A stretch of DNA of 48,243 nt, from positions 1-48,243 of the forward strand of contig CAUHML010000021.1 of NCBI GenBank assembly GCA_959606905.1, read 5' to 3'. Numbering within the stretch: the first letter of the stretch is position 1; every line of letters begins with the position of its first letter. The notes below the pieces were generated by a model. The model ran no database searches. It was given only the letters and a program-made list of their open reading frames with translations, and was not told the origin of the DNA. Made by a program: the position numbers and the translations under genes. This DNA comes from an uncultured Bacteroides sp. GTDB taxonomy: Bacteria > Bacteroidota > Bacteroidia > Bacteroidales > Bacteroidaceae. Below are positions 27,652-36,638 of this stretch, in pieces.

Positions 27652-27677
27652 TGAATGAGAAGTTGCTTGAATCAGCT

Positions 27678-29147
27678 TTATTGAATACTGTTTAATAAAT
27701 CCGTTTTTCCTTCATTGATTAACTTTAGAATAAGTTCGCCAAATAAGGTATTTTGCCATGCAAACCAAGCACGGGTGAAGTTATTGGGGTCATCTTTGTG
27801 GAAAGATTCATGCATAAAGCCTGTCCCTGCATCCGTATTGATCAGCATTTTTACACAATCTTTGATCTCCTGATCGTCCTGACTGGTAAATGCTTTCATC
27901 ATGATGCTCATCGGCCATACCATATCATAACCGATGTGAGGCCCGCCAATACCTTCTCCTGCCTTTCCTTTGAAGAAATAAGGGTTATCCTTGCTCCATA
28001 CAAAACGGCGTGTATTTTGATAGATAGGATCGTTGATTTCTACATCACCAAGGTAAGGCATTGCCAGCAGACTTGGTACATTAGCATCATCCATTAAGAA
28101 ATGATTTCCGAAGCCATCTACCTCAAAGGCATAAATTGTACCATATTTAGGGTGATTATAAGTCGCATATTTTTTTAGTGCAGCTTCTACTTCTTTTGCC
28201 AGATCTGTGCATTGTTTTGCCAGTTCTGCATTTTGATTTACAGCATTTAGAATTTCGGCAGCTTTCTTTAGCGAAGAAACAGCGAAGAAGTTAGACGGCA
28301 CGAGAAATTGCAGGGTTGTAGCATCGTCAGATGGGCGGAAAGCTGAAACAATAAGTCCGACAGGATTTACCGGAGCACCTAGGCCATTATTGTTCAATGT
28401 ATCGAGTGCACGTTCTGTTTTGCGTTGAAATTTATAAGGTCCCACTCCTTCTTTGCGTTGTTGCTCCTTAAAAGTAGTCAGGATATTGGTGATGGCTTGT
28501 ATCCATTCACTGTCGAAAATACTGGCGTCACCGGTTTCCTTCCAATATTGGTAGGCCAGACGTAGTGGATAACATAGAGAATCTATTTCCCATTTTCTTT
28601 CATGTAATTCAGGTTTCATGTCGGTCAGGTCGGACATCCATTCCCCTCCGACAGCTCCGTCATTAAAAGCATTAGCGTATGGATCAATATTGATACATTT
28701 AAATTGTCTGCGGATCACTCCTTCAAGCATTTTCTTTAATTCCGGGTCTTTATTGGCCAGTTGTACATAAGGCCAAACCTGTGCTCCCGAGTCACGTAGC
28801 CACATGGCATGAATATCGCCTGTATAAACAAAAGTATCAGGCTTGCCGTCTGTTGTGCGATAATGAACCGTTGTTTCAAGGGTATTGGGAAAACAATTCT
28901 CGAACATCCACGCCAATTTTTGGTTAGTAAGCAACTTTTTTACTCTGATAATTTCTGCTTCCACAGCTTTTGATGTAAAAAGACGCTTGTTTACAGGTGG
29001 ACGGTTACTTTTATAAGCGGCCACTTCAGCTGCCTGATTGACTACATTGGTATGATCTTTAGCAAGAATAAGTTCAGTAGCATTCGCATGACTTCCCATT
29101 AATAGGGTGGTTGTAATAATGCATATTCCGATGTTTCTTTTCTTCAT
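27678..29147 (-). CDS. GH125 exo-alpha-1,6-mannosidase
   Basis: A 489-residue glycoside hydrolase with a type I signal peptide (about 1-23, ending ANA), so periplasmic. GH125 (formerly DUF1237) enzymes are metal-independent, inverting exo-alpha-1,6-mannosidases. Characteristic segments are YTGDIHAMWLRDSGAQVWPY (108-127), INIDPYANAFND (152-163), SAFRPSDDATTLQFLVPSN (268-286, holding the likely catalytic acid region) and GEGIGGPHIGYDMVWPMSIM near the C-terminus. An upstream in-frame ATG (29249) overlaps the preceding gene. The start at 29147 gives a proper signal peptide. It is the last gene of the operon, 38 bp after GH76, and would remove terminal mannose after desulfation. Confidence 0.92.
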   Translation of the reverse strand: MKKRNIGICIITTTLLMGSHANATELILAKDHTNVVNQAAEVAAYKSNRPPVNKRLFTSKAVEAEIIRVKKLLTNQKLAWMFENCFPNTLETTVHYRTTDGKPDTFVYTGDIHAMWLRDSGAQVWPYVQLANKDPELKKMLEGVIRRQFKCINIDPYANAFNDGAVGGEWMSDLTDMKPELHERKWEIDSLCYPLRLAYQYWKETGDASIFDSEWIQAITNILTTFKEQQRKEGVGPYKFQRKTERALDTLNNNGLGAPVNPVGLIVSAFRPSDDATTLQFLVPSNFFAVSSLKKAAEILNAVNQNAELAKQCTDLAKEVEAALKKYATYNHPKYGTIYAFEVDGFGNHFLMDDANVPSLLAMPYLGDVEINDPIYQNTRRFVWSKDNPYFFKGKAGEGIGGPHIGYDMVWPMSIMMKAFTSQDDQEIKDCVKMLINTDAGTGFMHESFHKDDPNNFTRAWFAWQNTLFGELILKLINEGKTDLLNSIQ

Positions 29148-29185
29148 CTTTACAGTGTTTTTGAGAGGATTATTAAAAGTGGTTA

Positions 29186-30346
29186 TTATAATTTGATTCC
29201 GGCTAATCTGCCGTACATTTCTACAAAAGCTGCTTGTGTCAAAAGCCATTTTTTCTCATTTTTATCTGTTCCGCTCCAATCTGTTTGGAAGAGTCCCCGT
29301 TCATCCCTGGCATATTGCCATGCATAATCAAGGCTTTTTTGGAAGTCGGCTAGATAGGTCTTATTGTGATCTGTGTGATAAAGTTCTATAAATCCTCTTA
29401 GCATGACTGCTGTGAACCAGATATTTCCTTTTTTCAGTAATTGAAATGTTTGTCCGTTCGGCGAGGTGAAATGAGTGAAAAAGTGCTTGTGACATGCTTC
29501 GGCTATATTTTGAGCATCTTCCAGATAGTTTTTCTGTTTTGTAATTTGGTAGAGTAGGGCGGCTGCTTGCATCATTTGGCCGCTATTATAGGCGAATTTG
29601 GCACGCCCGATTTTCTTGTTGAGTGCAATGTTGTCAAAGTATAAATGATCTGTTGGATCTTCTAAATTCTTTTTAGTCCATTCGTATAACTCTTTCCCTT
29701 GTTTCAAATAGGTGCTGTCTTGAGTTGCCTGAAATAGTTTGAGAGCAAAAACGGCTCCCGGTGCATTTGAACAAGTGTTTTTGGACTCTTTTTTCTGCTC
29801 ACACCAGTAGATCCCTCCTCCGAGCACTTCGTCTTTACCGCTAAGAATGAACTCCCATATCAGTTCGGCTTTTTCCAGATAGGCTTGTTTTTTAGTCATA
29901 CGATAAGAATCGGTAAAATCAATGCCTAACCAAACGTTGTCATCATAAAAGCGATCAGAGAGAGGTTGATTACTGATATAGGATGAGTAAGCGAATGGTT
30001 CTCTTCGTGTGTCGAAATACTCTTCTAGTCCGGGTAGTACTTTATTTTCCAGAAGTTTCTTGTATTTTTTGTTTCCAGTGCTCTCCAACAGTGCGTTTAC
30101 TGCAGAGAATGTACCCGAATATGGCCAAAGATAAGAATATTCATTATGTCTTTTTGCTTGTTCTTCTGACGCCAGATAAGTTGCTTTGTTGTTCTGGTCA
30201 GAAGGATAATTTTCGCGCAGCAAACAAGTATTGGGTGCTGCATAATATTTGTAGAGGGCATCCAAAGTTTGTTGGGCTCTTTCTGCGTTAGGACTGGTTG
30301 TTGATAGAGTCAATGCACAGAAAATGTTCACTAGTAAGTAATGCAT
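29186..30346 (-). CDS. GH76 family protein, probable alpha-1,6-mannan hydrolase
   Basis: A 386-residue protein of (alpha/alpha)6-barrel type. The GH76 catalytic Asp pair is present as Asp135-Asp136 in RFYDDNVWLGID, and other family-like blocks are WPYSGTFSAVNALLE, KFAYNSGQMMQAAALLY and FTAVMLRGFIELY. Known GH76 enzymes are endo-alpha-1,6-mannanases, retaining, acting on fungal or mycobacterial mannan backbones. The N-terminus is hydrophobic (about 2-16) but lacks basic residues and has no lipobox, so it is probably periplasmic; export is less certain than for its neighbours. It lies between a sulfatase (22 bp) and GH125 (38 bp) in one operon. Confidence 0.87.
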   Translation of the reverse strand: MHYLLVNIFCALTLSTTSPNAERAQQTLDALYKYYAAPNTCLLRENYPSDQNNKATYLASEEQAKRHNEYSYLWPYSGTFSAVNALLESTGNKKYKKLLENKVLPGLEEYFDTRREPFAYSSYISNQPLSDRFYDDNVWLGIDFTDSYRMTKKQAYLEKAELIWEFILSGKDEVLGGGIYWCEQKKESKNTCSNAPGAVFALKLFQATQDSTYLKQGKELYEWTKKNLEDPTDHLYFDNIALNKKIGRAKFAYNSGQMMQAAALLYQITKQKNYLEDAQNIAEACHKHFFTHFTSPNGQTFQLLKKGNIWFTAVMLRGFIELYHTDHNKTYLADFQKSLDYAWQYARDERGLFQTDWSGTDKNEKKWLLTQAAFVEMYGRLAGIKL

Positions 30347-30368
30347 GGTTTTGTTGTTTTATAAATGA

Positions 30369-31874
30369 TTATTGCATAAAAATATTTACCTGTTTCCAAT
30401 CGTTCTCAGTATCGTTTGCTACTTCTGCTCCTGGTGTAGAACGTCCTTCTTTCACGTACTTTCTAATGAGCTGTGTCATTTCTTTTACTTCTTGCTCGTA
30501 GCATTTATCGTGAATAATATTTTCTTTCTCCGATGGATCTTCTTTAAGATTAAATAGTTGCATTGGAGGTAATTGTGCTAGATCTGCGGGTTTATTAGGG
30601 TATCCCCATCCGCCTGAACCTCCATTGAATACTAGTTTAAGTTGTGGTGTACGCAGAGACAGATATCCTTTTCCTGATTCATAAACAAGGTCTTTGCGGT
30701 TAGAAGCCCCTTGCTTACTTAATATAGGCCATATACTGTAACTATCTACAGCTTCTTCATCTTTTAGTTTGTGATTGACCATTTGTGCAAAAGTTGCATA
30801 GAAGTCGGTAAGAGAGACAAGAGAATTATTTGTTTCGTTGGAGAATTTTCCTTTCCAAGATACTATTAGGGGAATTCTATGTCCTCCTTCATAAATATCT
30901 GTTTTATAACCTCTGTAAATATAACTTGGAAAATGTCCTTGTTTTTCCATCTCTTTTACACCAACATAGGGTGCACAACCATTATCAGATGTAAAGATCA
31001 CAATGGTATTATCTAGTTGACCATTTTTTTGTAGTGCTTTTATGATTTGTTGTATCATATCGTCTATCATCACGACAAAATCACCATAATCTCCTATTGT
31101 GGTTTTTCCCTTATATTTATTTGCAGGTAATACCGGTGTATGAGGAGCTGTGATGGGCAAATACAAGAAAAAGGGTTTCTTGCTGTTTTTTTGTTTGCTG
31201 ATATAGCTTATGCTGTGACGAATGATATTAGGAAGGCAATCTTGTGGATCAAAGTCAGCTCCTGCTACTCCCCCATGCATCAGTTTAAGTCCTTTTTGAG
31301 GTTCGATTATATGATTAGGAAGGGCAGTCACTTTGTTATTTTCTACATAGACATAAGGTGCTATGTCAAGAGAAGAAGGTATGCCGTAAAAATAGTCGAA
31401 CCCTCTTTCTGTAGGACCATTTTTGATAGGAAGTGAAAAATCTACATCTTTTTTATTCTGGGCATTTTGAGGATATCCCCAGTCCCAGCCTAGATGCCAT
31501 TTGCCAATACAAGCAGTGTTATAGCCATTTTCAGATAACATTTGGGCTATTGTTCGACGATCAGGAGTAATCATGGCAGGAGAGTATCCATCAAGTACTC
31601 CTTCTTTTAATTTAGTGCGCCATGGATATCTTCCAGTGAGAATGGAATATCGTGAAGGTGTTGACAAAGCGGAGGACGAATGGGCATCCGTAAAAGTAAT
31701 CCCATCTTGAGTCAGATTATCAATGTTGGGAGTGGAAATCTTAGATTCTGGGTTGAATGCTGAGATATCTCCATAACCTAAATCATCCGCTAATATAAAT
31801 ATTATATTGGGAGATTGGGCGTTTATGGCTGTTGTTGTAAATAGTGCCGATGAGAATGTTATTAGTTTATTCAT
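30369..31874 (-). CDS. S1 family sulfatase, paralogue A1
   Basis: A 501-residue periplasmic sulfatase with type I signal (about 1-19, ending INA). The formylglycine motif is Ser-type, STPSR (71-75), followed by TGR. Metal-binding Asp30-Asp31 and Asp297-Asn298 (SDNG), and the conserved GKWHLGW (124-130), are present. The active enzyme needs Ser71 converted to formylglycine by an anaerobic sulfatase-maturating enzyme encoded elsewhere. It is very similar along its whole length to the sulfatase at 33316-34824, with shared blocks such as KNGPTERGFDYFYGIP and LYLPITAPHTPVLPA. It starts 8 bp after the preceding sulfatase. Hydrolysed sulfate position is unknown; a mannose-linked sulfate is inferred from context. 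Confidence 0.92.
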   Translation of the reverse strand: MNKLITFSSALFTTTAINAQSPNIIFILADDLGYGDISAFNPESKISTPNIDNLTQDGITFTDAHSSSALSTPSRYSILTGRYPWRTKLKEGVLDGYSPAMITPDRRTIAQMLSENGYNTACIGKWHLGWDWGYPQNAQNKKDVDFSLPIKNGPTERGFDYFYGIPSSLDIAPYVYVENNKVTALPNHIIEPQKGLKLMHGGVAGADFDPQDCLPNIIRHSISYISKQKNSKKPFFLYLPITAPHTPVLPANKYKGKTTIGDYGDFVVMIDDMIQQIIKALQKNGQLDNTIVIFTSDNGCAPYVGVKEMEKQGHFPSYIYRGYKTDIYEGGHRIPLIVSWKGKFSNETNNSLVSLTDFYATFAQMVNHKLKDEEAVDSYSIWPILSKQGASNRKDLVYESGKGYLSLRTPQLKLVFNGGSGGWGYPNKPADLAQLPPMQLFNLKEDPSEKENIIHDKCYEQEVKEMTQLIRKYVKEGRSTPGAEVANDTENDWKQVNIFMQ

Positions 31875-31882
31875 ATAATTTT

Positions 31883-33271
31883 TTAGTATGAGTGTAATAT
31901 CTGGTCTAATCCCATGTCTTTAGGAGTTTCTAATAAAGGAAATTCTGGTAATATGCACATAGGCACTGCAGGATCTCCCACTTTCCAAGCTGGTATAGTT
32001 AAGAAGAGCTTTTCTAGCTTTTTTCTTGACTTTTCCGCTTCTGCACTTCCTCTACCCTTTTTGATCGGATTTGTTTCCTCGGGATCGTTTATCGTGTCAT
32101 AAAAATTGCCATCAGAATAGAGCTTATATCGTACATCTCTGAAAAATTGTTTTGCATTTTTACTTCCTGATGTGCCGAATCTCGAATCGTAATGGCAGAA
32201 CACCCATTCGCGAGCCTTACCTTTCTTCCCCTTTATTTGAGGTAAAAAGCTTTGTCCGTCTATATCCCATTCTTTAGGCACTTTAGTATTCATGGCTTCG
32301 GCAAAAGTAGGCATAAAATCGGTAAAATCTATCATATCTGTACATTCATGTTCTGTATAGACACTCTTTCCCCAGTAAACTATCATGGGTACACGTACTC
32401 CGGTGTCGCTTGTCAGTCCCTTTCCACCCCTCACTACCGATCCATCTTTCATGGTTGTTCTAATTTTACGATTTGTTCCGTTATCTCCTATAAAAATGAT
32501 AATGGTATTACTCAATAAGTTCAAATTTTCCAACTTGTTGAATATCATGCCCACGTTTTTGTCTACATGTTCTACCATCTTTGGAAAATTGGCGTTATTG
32601 CGTACCTCGCGCATAGAGGGGTCTTCCCATACGTCACTTTGTGGAGTGGGGTAAAATGGGTCGTGCACCAGTACCATAGGATAATACACGAAGAAAGGTT
32701 TAGCTTTGTTTTCTTCAATAAAGTCGGTCACATATTGAGCGAATATATCCGGTCCATATTCATCGTTTGAATAAAGTTTTATACCTCCATCTTGTTCTAT
32801 TAATGGAGCAGCATATCTTTCTTTTATCATCCTGTCATAGCTTAACTGCCAAAGGCAATAGCGATCAAAACCAAAATGATGAGGTAAGTTTTTGTTTCTG
32901 CCTAATTGCCATTTGCCGGCTATCATAGTAGTATATCCGGCATCTTTTGCCAAATGGGCAAATGTTTTTTCCGTTTGATTCAAGTGTCCAAAGCGTGAGT
33001 AATTCTTATTGTTGTATTTACCTGTCATTAGTTGTACACGTGATGGTGTGCTTAGGGGTTGGGAGAAACAATTGTCGAATCTCACTCCTATTTCCGAAAG
33101 TCTGTCAAGGTTTGGGGTATGATAGGTACTACCGTAACATCCTAAACATTCGCGCCCCATATCATCGGCTAAGATTAACACGATATTAGGCTGACTGTTG
33201 GTTGTTTGAGCCATCAGTGCCGAAGGAACTATTGCGAGACATTCCCATAAGAGACAATTAATTGCTTTCAT
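31883..33271 (-). CDS. S1 family sulfatase, divergent type between two paralogues
   Basis: A 462-residue sulfatase with a type I signal peptide (about 1-21, ending LMAQ). The Ser-type motif is STPSR (74-78), but the following residues are LMTGK rather than the usual TGR. Asp36-Asp37 and the GDNG block supply metal ligands, and AGKWQLGRN replaces the common GKWHLG; the His-to-Gln change is unusual. Residues 40-46 (RECLGCY) add two Cys. It is clearly different from the two near-identical sulfatases on either side and probably removes a different sulfate. It starts 44 bp after the upstream stop and ends 8 bp before the next gene. Confidence 0.9.
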   Translation of the reverse strand: MKAINCLLWECLAIVPSALMAQTTNSQPNIVLILADDMGRECLGCYGSTYHTPNLDRLSEIGVRFDNCFSQPLSTPSRVQLMTGKYNNKNYSRFGHLNQTEKTFAHLAKDAGYTTMIAGKWQLGRNKNLPHHFGFDRYCLWQLSYDRMIKERYAAPLIEQDGGIKLYSNDEYGPDIFAQYVTDFIEENKAKPFFVYYPMVLVHDPFYPTPQSDVWEDPSMREVRNNANFPKMVEHVDKNVGMIFNKLENLNLLSNTIIIFIGDNGTNRKIRTTMKDGSVVRGGKGLTSDTGVRVPMIVYWGKSVYTEHECTDMIDFTDFMPTFAEAMNTKVPKEWDIDGQSFLPQIKGKKGKAREWVFCHYDSRFGTSGSKNAKQFFRDVRYKLYSDGNFYDTINDPEETNPIKKGRGSAEAEKSRKKLEKLFLTIPAWKVGDPAVPMCILPEFPLLETPKDMGLDQILHSY

Positions 33272-33315
33272 TTGTCGATATTTTGAGATATTAATATTTT
33301 AACTTTAGAAATCTG

Positions 33316-34824
33316 CTATTGCATGAAAATTTCGATTTGCTCCCAGCTATTGCCTGTATCATTCGCGCTCTTCTTTCCGGGTGTGGAACGTCCTTCTTCT
33401 ACATACTTCCTGATTAGTTGTGTCATTTCTTCTACATTTTTCTTATAACGTTTGTCACCGATGAGATTCATTGTTTCCGACGGATCTTTCTCCAGATCGA
33501 AAAGTTGCATACTAGGCAACTGGGCAAGTTCGGTAGGCTTGTTCGGATAACCCCATCCGCCTGAACCACCGTGGAATACTAGCTTCAATTTGGGAGTGCG
33601 CAGAGAAAGGTATCCTTTGCCCGATGCATAAATAAGGTTCTTACGCGCAGACGTCCCTTTTTTGTTTAGTATTGGCCATATACTATAACTATCCTCTGCT
33701 TCTTTATCCTTTAGCCGATAGTTCATCATTTGGGCAAAGGTAGCGTAGAAGTCGGCAAGTGAGACCAGTGATCCATTGATTTCGTTTGCGTATTTTCCCT
33801 TCCAGGATACGATGAGCGGTATACGGTGTCCACCTTCGTAAATATCATTTTTATAACCTCTGTAGATGTAACTTGGGTGATGTCCTTTCTCTTCCATTTC
33901 TTTTACACCTATATAAGGAGCGCATCCGTTATCCGATGTAAAGATGATGATGGTATTTTCCAGTTGGTTATTTTTCTTTAATGTTTCCACAATTTGTTGC
34001 ACCATGTCATCTATCATGACTACGAAATCGCCATAATCTCCTATAATTGTTTGACCTTTATATTTCTCTGCCGGTAATACGGGCGTATGTGGTGCGGTGA
34101 TGGGGAGATAGAGGAAGAACGGTTTCTGACTGTTGCGTTGTTTGTTGATATAATCCACGCTGTGGCGTATGATATTAGGCAGGCAGTCTTGCGGCTCAAA
34201 ATCGGCGCCTGCCACTCCGTTGCGTATCAGTTTGATTCCTTTCTGTGGACCGATGGTACGGTTGGGAAGAGCGGTCACTTTGTTGTTTTCTATATAAACG
34301 TGTGGAGCTGTGCCCAGCGATGCTGGTATGCCGTAGAAATAGTCAAATCCTCTCTCTGTAGGTCCGTTTTTGATGGGTTGTGAGAAGTCTACATCTTTCT
34401 GCTTTCTCTGACTATTTTGTATGTATGCCCAGTCCCAACCAAGATGCCATTTCCCGATGCAGGCAGTGCTGTAGCCGTTTTCAGAAAACATTTGGGCAAT
34501 TGTCCGGCGGTCGGGAGTAATCATGGCTGGAGAGAACCCATTCAGCACTCCACTTTTCATGGTTGTCCGCCAAGGATACCTTCCGGTGATAATGGAGTAG
34601 CGCGAGGGAGTGGAGAGTGCGGAAGATGAATGGGCATCCGTAAAGGAAATTCCGGAGTGTGTCAAGTTATCGATGTTCGGAGTATGGATTTTGGATTCCG
34701 GATTGAATGCCGAAATGTCCCCATAGCCTAAATCATCTGCTAATATAAATATCACATTGGGCGATTGCGCCTTTATGGCAGTTGCCGCAAGGAGTGCGGA
34801 TGAGATTGTTATTAGTTTGTTCAT
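33316..34824 (-). CDS. S1 family sulfatase, paralogue A2
   Basis: A 502-residue periplasmic sulfatase with signal peptide ending IKAQ (about 20), Ser-type motif STPSR (71-75), GKWHLGW and SDNG metal-site blocks. It is co-linear with and highly similar to the sulfatase at 30369-31874, so the pair arose by duplication. A GTG one codon upstream (34825-34827) is in frame, but the ATG at 34824 matches the start of the paralogue (MNKLIT) and is preferred. It is the first enzyme gene of the operon, separated from the upstream glycan-binding lipoprotein by 114 bp that hold a strong hairpin. Confidence 0.92.
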   Translation of the reverse strand: MNKLITISSALLAATAIKAQSPNVIFILADDLGYGDISAFNPESKIHTPNIDNLTHSGISFTDAHSSSALSTPSRYSIITGRYPWRTTMKSGVLNGFSPAMITPDRRTIAQMFSENGYSTACIGKWHLGWDWAYIQNSQRKQKDVDFSQPIKNGPTERGFDYFYGIPASLGTAPHVYIENNKVTALPNRTIGPQKGIKLIRNGVAGADFEPQDCLPNIIRHSVDYINKQRNSQKPFFLYLPITAPHTPVLPAEKYKGQTIIGDYGDFVVMIDDMVQQIVETLKKNNQLENTIIIFTSDNGCAPYIGVKEMEEKGHHPSYIYRGYKNDIYEGGHRIPLIVSWKGKYANEINGSLVSLADFYATFAQMMNYRLKDKEAEDSYSIWPILNKKGTSARKNLIYASGKGYLSLRTPKLKLVFHGGSGGWGYPNKPTELAQLPSMQLFDLEKDPSETMNLIGDKRYKKNVEEMTQLIRKYVEEGRSTPGKKSANDTGNSWEQIEIFMQ

Positions 34825-34874
34825 CACTTTTGATTAAATCTTTTTGTGAATTCTATATCTTTATCAATTAGTCT

Positions 34875-34931
34875 ATGTGAGTCCAATGAATTTTCAGAGT
34901 AATATAACGTGAAAAATCATTGAACTCACAT
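34875..34931 (-). other. Long intercistronic hairpin between binding-protein and enzyme genes
   Basis: Arms 34875-34895 and 34911-34931 are complementary over 21 positions with two mismatches, enclosing a 15-base AT-rich loop. On the minus strand the hairpin begins 7 bases after the stop of the glycan-binding lipoprotein. It is not followed by a T-run, so it is less like a full terminator than an mRNA-stabilising or partial-attenuation element that could keep susCD transcripts more abundant than downstream enzyme transcripts. Confidence 0.7.
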
Positions 34932-34938
34932 TTGTTGT

Positions 34939-36612
34939 TTATTCTTGTACTATAACATTTATAGGACAGGTGAATCCATTCTCAAATTTGGGGGTTGCCG
35001 TGCCTGAGTTAGGCAGTGAATCGAATATGAAAGTGAATGTTCCCGCTTTATTTAATAAGGTACTTGCATCCGCATTAAAATCGACATACGATATGAAGTA
35101 CTTTTCATTTAATTTTGGATCATCAAAGAAATGAACGGTCTCATTACTTTTCTTGTTGGCTGTTCCAGCTCCAATTTTGGATTTGTTACCGGCTACTTTT
35201 ACAACATCTGGTGTGTAGAATCCTCTAAACCAATTGTTCTTACCGTCATCATGCGCTTTGAAGTTATAGCCTATTGGTGCTGTAGCTCCTTCTGACTTGT
35301 ATGTTGCAAACCAAATGCGCAAAGCAATATTACCTCCAAGTGCCTCTCCTTTGGTTAGAATTTTTGTTTGCTGGTTACTTTTGTATACCAATTCTCCTCG
35401 TACTGCTTTTACGGGATTACTTTCTGTAGGTTCCCAATCTTCATTGAAGGTCGGTATGTTAGTATCAGTAGTAAGGTTTGGATTGACAACAAATCCGGAT
35501 ACCGGATTTTCAGTAATTGTAAATTCAAAAGGCACCCATCCTGTTTCTCCTGTGACAGGATGTTTGGGAAAATACTGCACGATGTCATTACCGGCATCTG
35601 TATTTGCATATTTGATATATATCTTATAGTTACCAGGCTTTTCGATATAAGACTTGGGCGTTGAAGCACTGATAGTCCAAGATGCAGATGACATGGGGCG
35701 TGTGCGGTTTCCGCCATAGAGTATATCAGATGTGTTTTCGTCCCACATGCCTACAGAAATTGGTTTTGAGTTTGTCCCATGAAAGAATATGTCATTTTCT
35801 CCCCAAACGTGGCTTAGAGCGCCGTCTTTTAATGTAAAAGCTTCGGGGTATTGTTCGATGTTTTCTTGGGTGGGAATAAACAAGGTAAGTGCTTTTACGC
35901 CATTTTCTTCGGTAAAACTGGGGCGAATGGCATTATTGGCAATCATAATGGAATTGTAACGTAGGTTAGCAACACAGTTGTATGTAAGTCCTGCAGTTTT
36001 GATTTCTGTGGAGGGACTGGACATTCGCGCATACCAAAATATTTGTTCGTTTTGTGCTCCGGTCACTGGAGCAGATTGATTTACCCAGTTAATTTCTCCA
36101 CCGAGAAGAACAAAAGGTTTCTCACTGGTAGGAATGAGTTCACGTGCAGGACGTTGAGTGCCCTCAGCCCAAATTGGAATTGTTTTAGTGACAGTAGTGC
36201 CAATTTTTTCTCCATCTTCAAAAATATCAAATGAGATGGGTACCGACCCGTCTTGCGTTGGGGTTCCGCTTATTGGGAAATAAGCATATTGTTTATCTCC
36301 CTGAAAGGAGAGTTGTACCTCTCCGTCTTCTATTTTCAATCCTGTTTCGGATGACCGATCGACAAACTTGACGAGTAGTTTCCGACCAAACCCGTTGACG
36401 AACGGAATACCCAAGCGGTCACCCGGTTCGTTTTCATCACCAGCAAAAGCGGGGGTACCTTTAGCTAGGAATCCGTCTACATAAATGGTTGATTCTTGTA
36501 CGTTTAACCCCTTTTCTTGTACAATATATTCTATTCCGGGGTGTTCGCAAGAACAGAACAGACTTGAAATAAACAATATGGATAGTAATGCGGTAATCTT
36601 ATTCATAATCAT
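34939..36612 (-). CDS. SusE-position lipoprotein, probable surface glycan-binding protein
   Basis: A 557-residue lipoprotein with signal and lipobox FCSC (Cys22), then EHPG. No enzyme motif is visible. The sequence is beta-rich, with what look like several Ig-like modules: an early module (about 60-180, including YAYFPISGTPTQDGSVPISFDIF), a middle region with many aromatic residues (EQIFWYARM, WDENTSDILYGGN), and a C-terminal module (WVPFEFTITE onward). It follows susD by 26 bp, the position of surface glycan-binding proteins in PULs. That role is inferred from position, since the family was not recognised. An AAAGGAAA stretch 4-5 bases before the ATG supports the start, though ATG 36606 is also possible. 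Confidence 0.75.
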   Translation of the reverse strand: MIMNKITALLSILFISSLFCSCEHPGIEYIVQEKGLNVQESTIYVDGFLAKGTPAFAGDENEPGDRLGIPFVNGFGRKLLVKFVDRSSETGLKIEDGEVQLSFQGDKQYAYFPISGTPTQDGSVPISFDIFEDGEKIGTTVTKTIPIWAEGTQRPARELIPTSEKPFVLLGGEINWVNQSAPVTGAQNEQIFWYARMSSPSTEIKTAGLTYNCVANLRYNSIMIANNAIRPSFTEENGVKALTLFIPTQENIEQYPEAFTLKDGALSHVWGENDIFFHGTNSKPISVGMWDENTSDILYGGNRTRPMSSASWTISASTPKSYIEKPGNYKIYIKYANTDAGNDIVQYFPKHPVTGETGWVPFEFTITENPVSGFVVNPNLTTDTNIPTFNEDWEPTESNPVKAVRGELVYKSNQQTKILTKGEALGGNIALRIWFATYKSEGATAPIGYNFKAHDDGKNNWFRGFYTPDVVKVAGNKSKIGAGTANKKSNETVHFFDDPKLNEKYFISYVDFNADASTLLNKAGTFTFIFDSLPNSGTATPKFENGFTCPINVIVQE

Positions 36613-36638
36613 GTTTCCTTTCGTTTATATAACATTTG

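Noticed and set aside
29148..29249. Upstream extension of the GH125 gene into the GH76 gene
   Set aside because: The added 34 residues would precede a normal signal peptide and overlap the GH76 coding end. The ATG at 29147 is the more plausible start.
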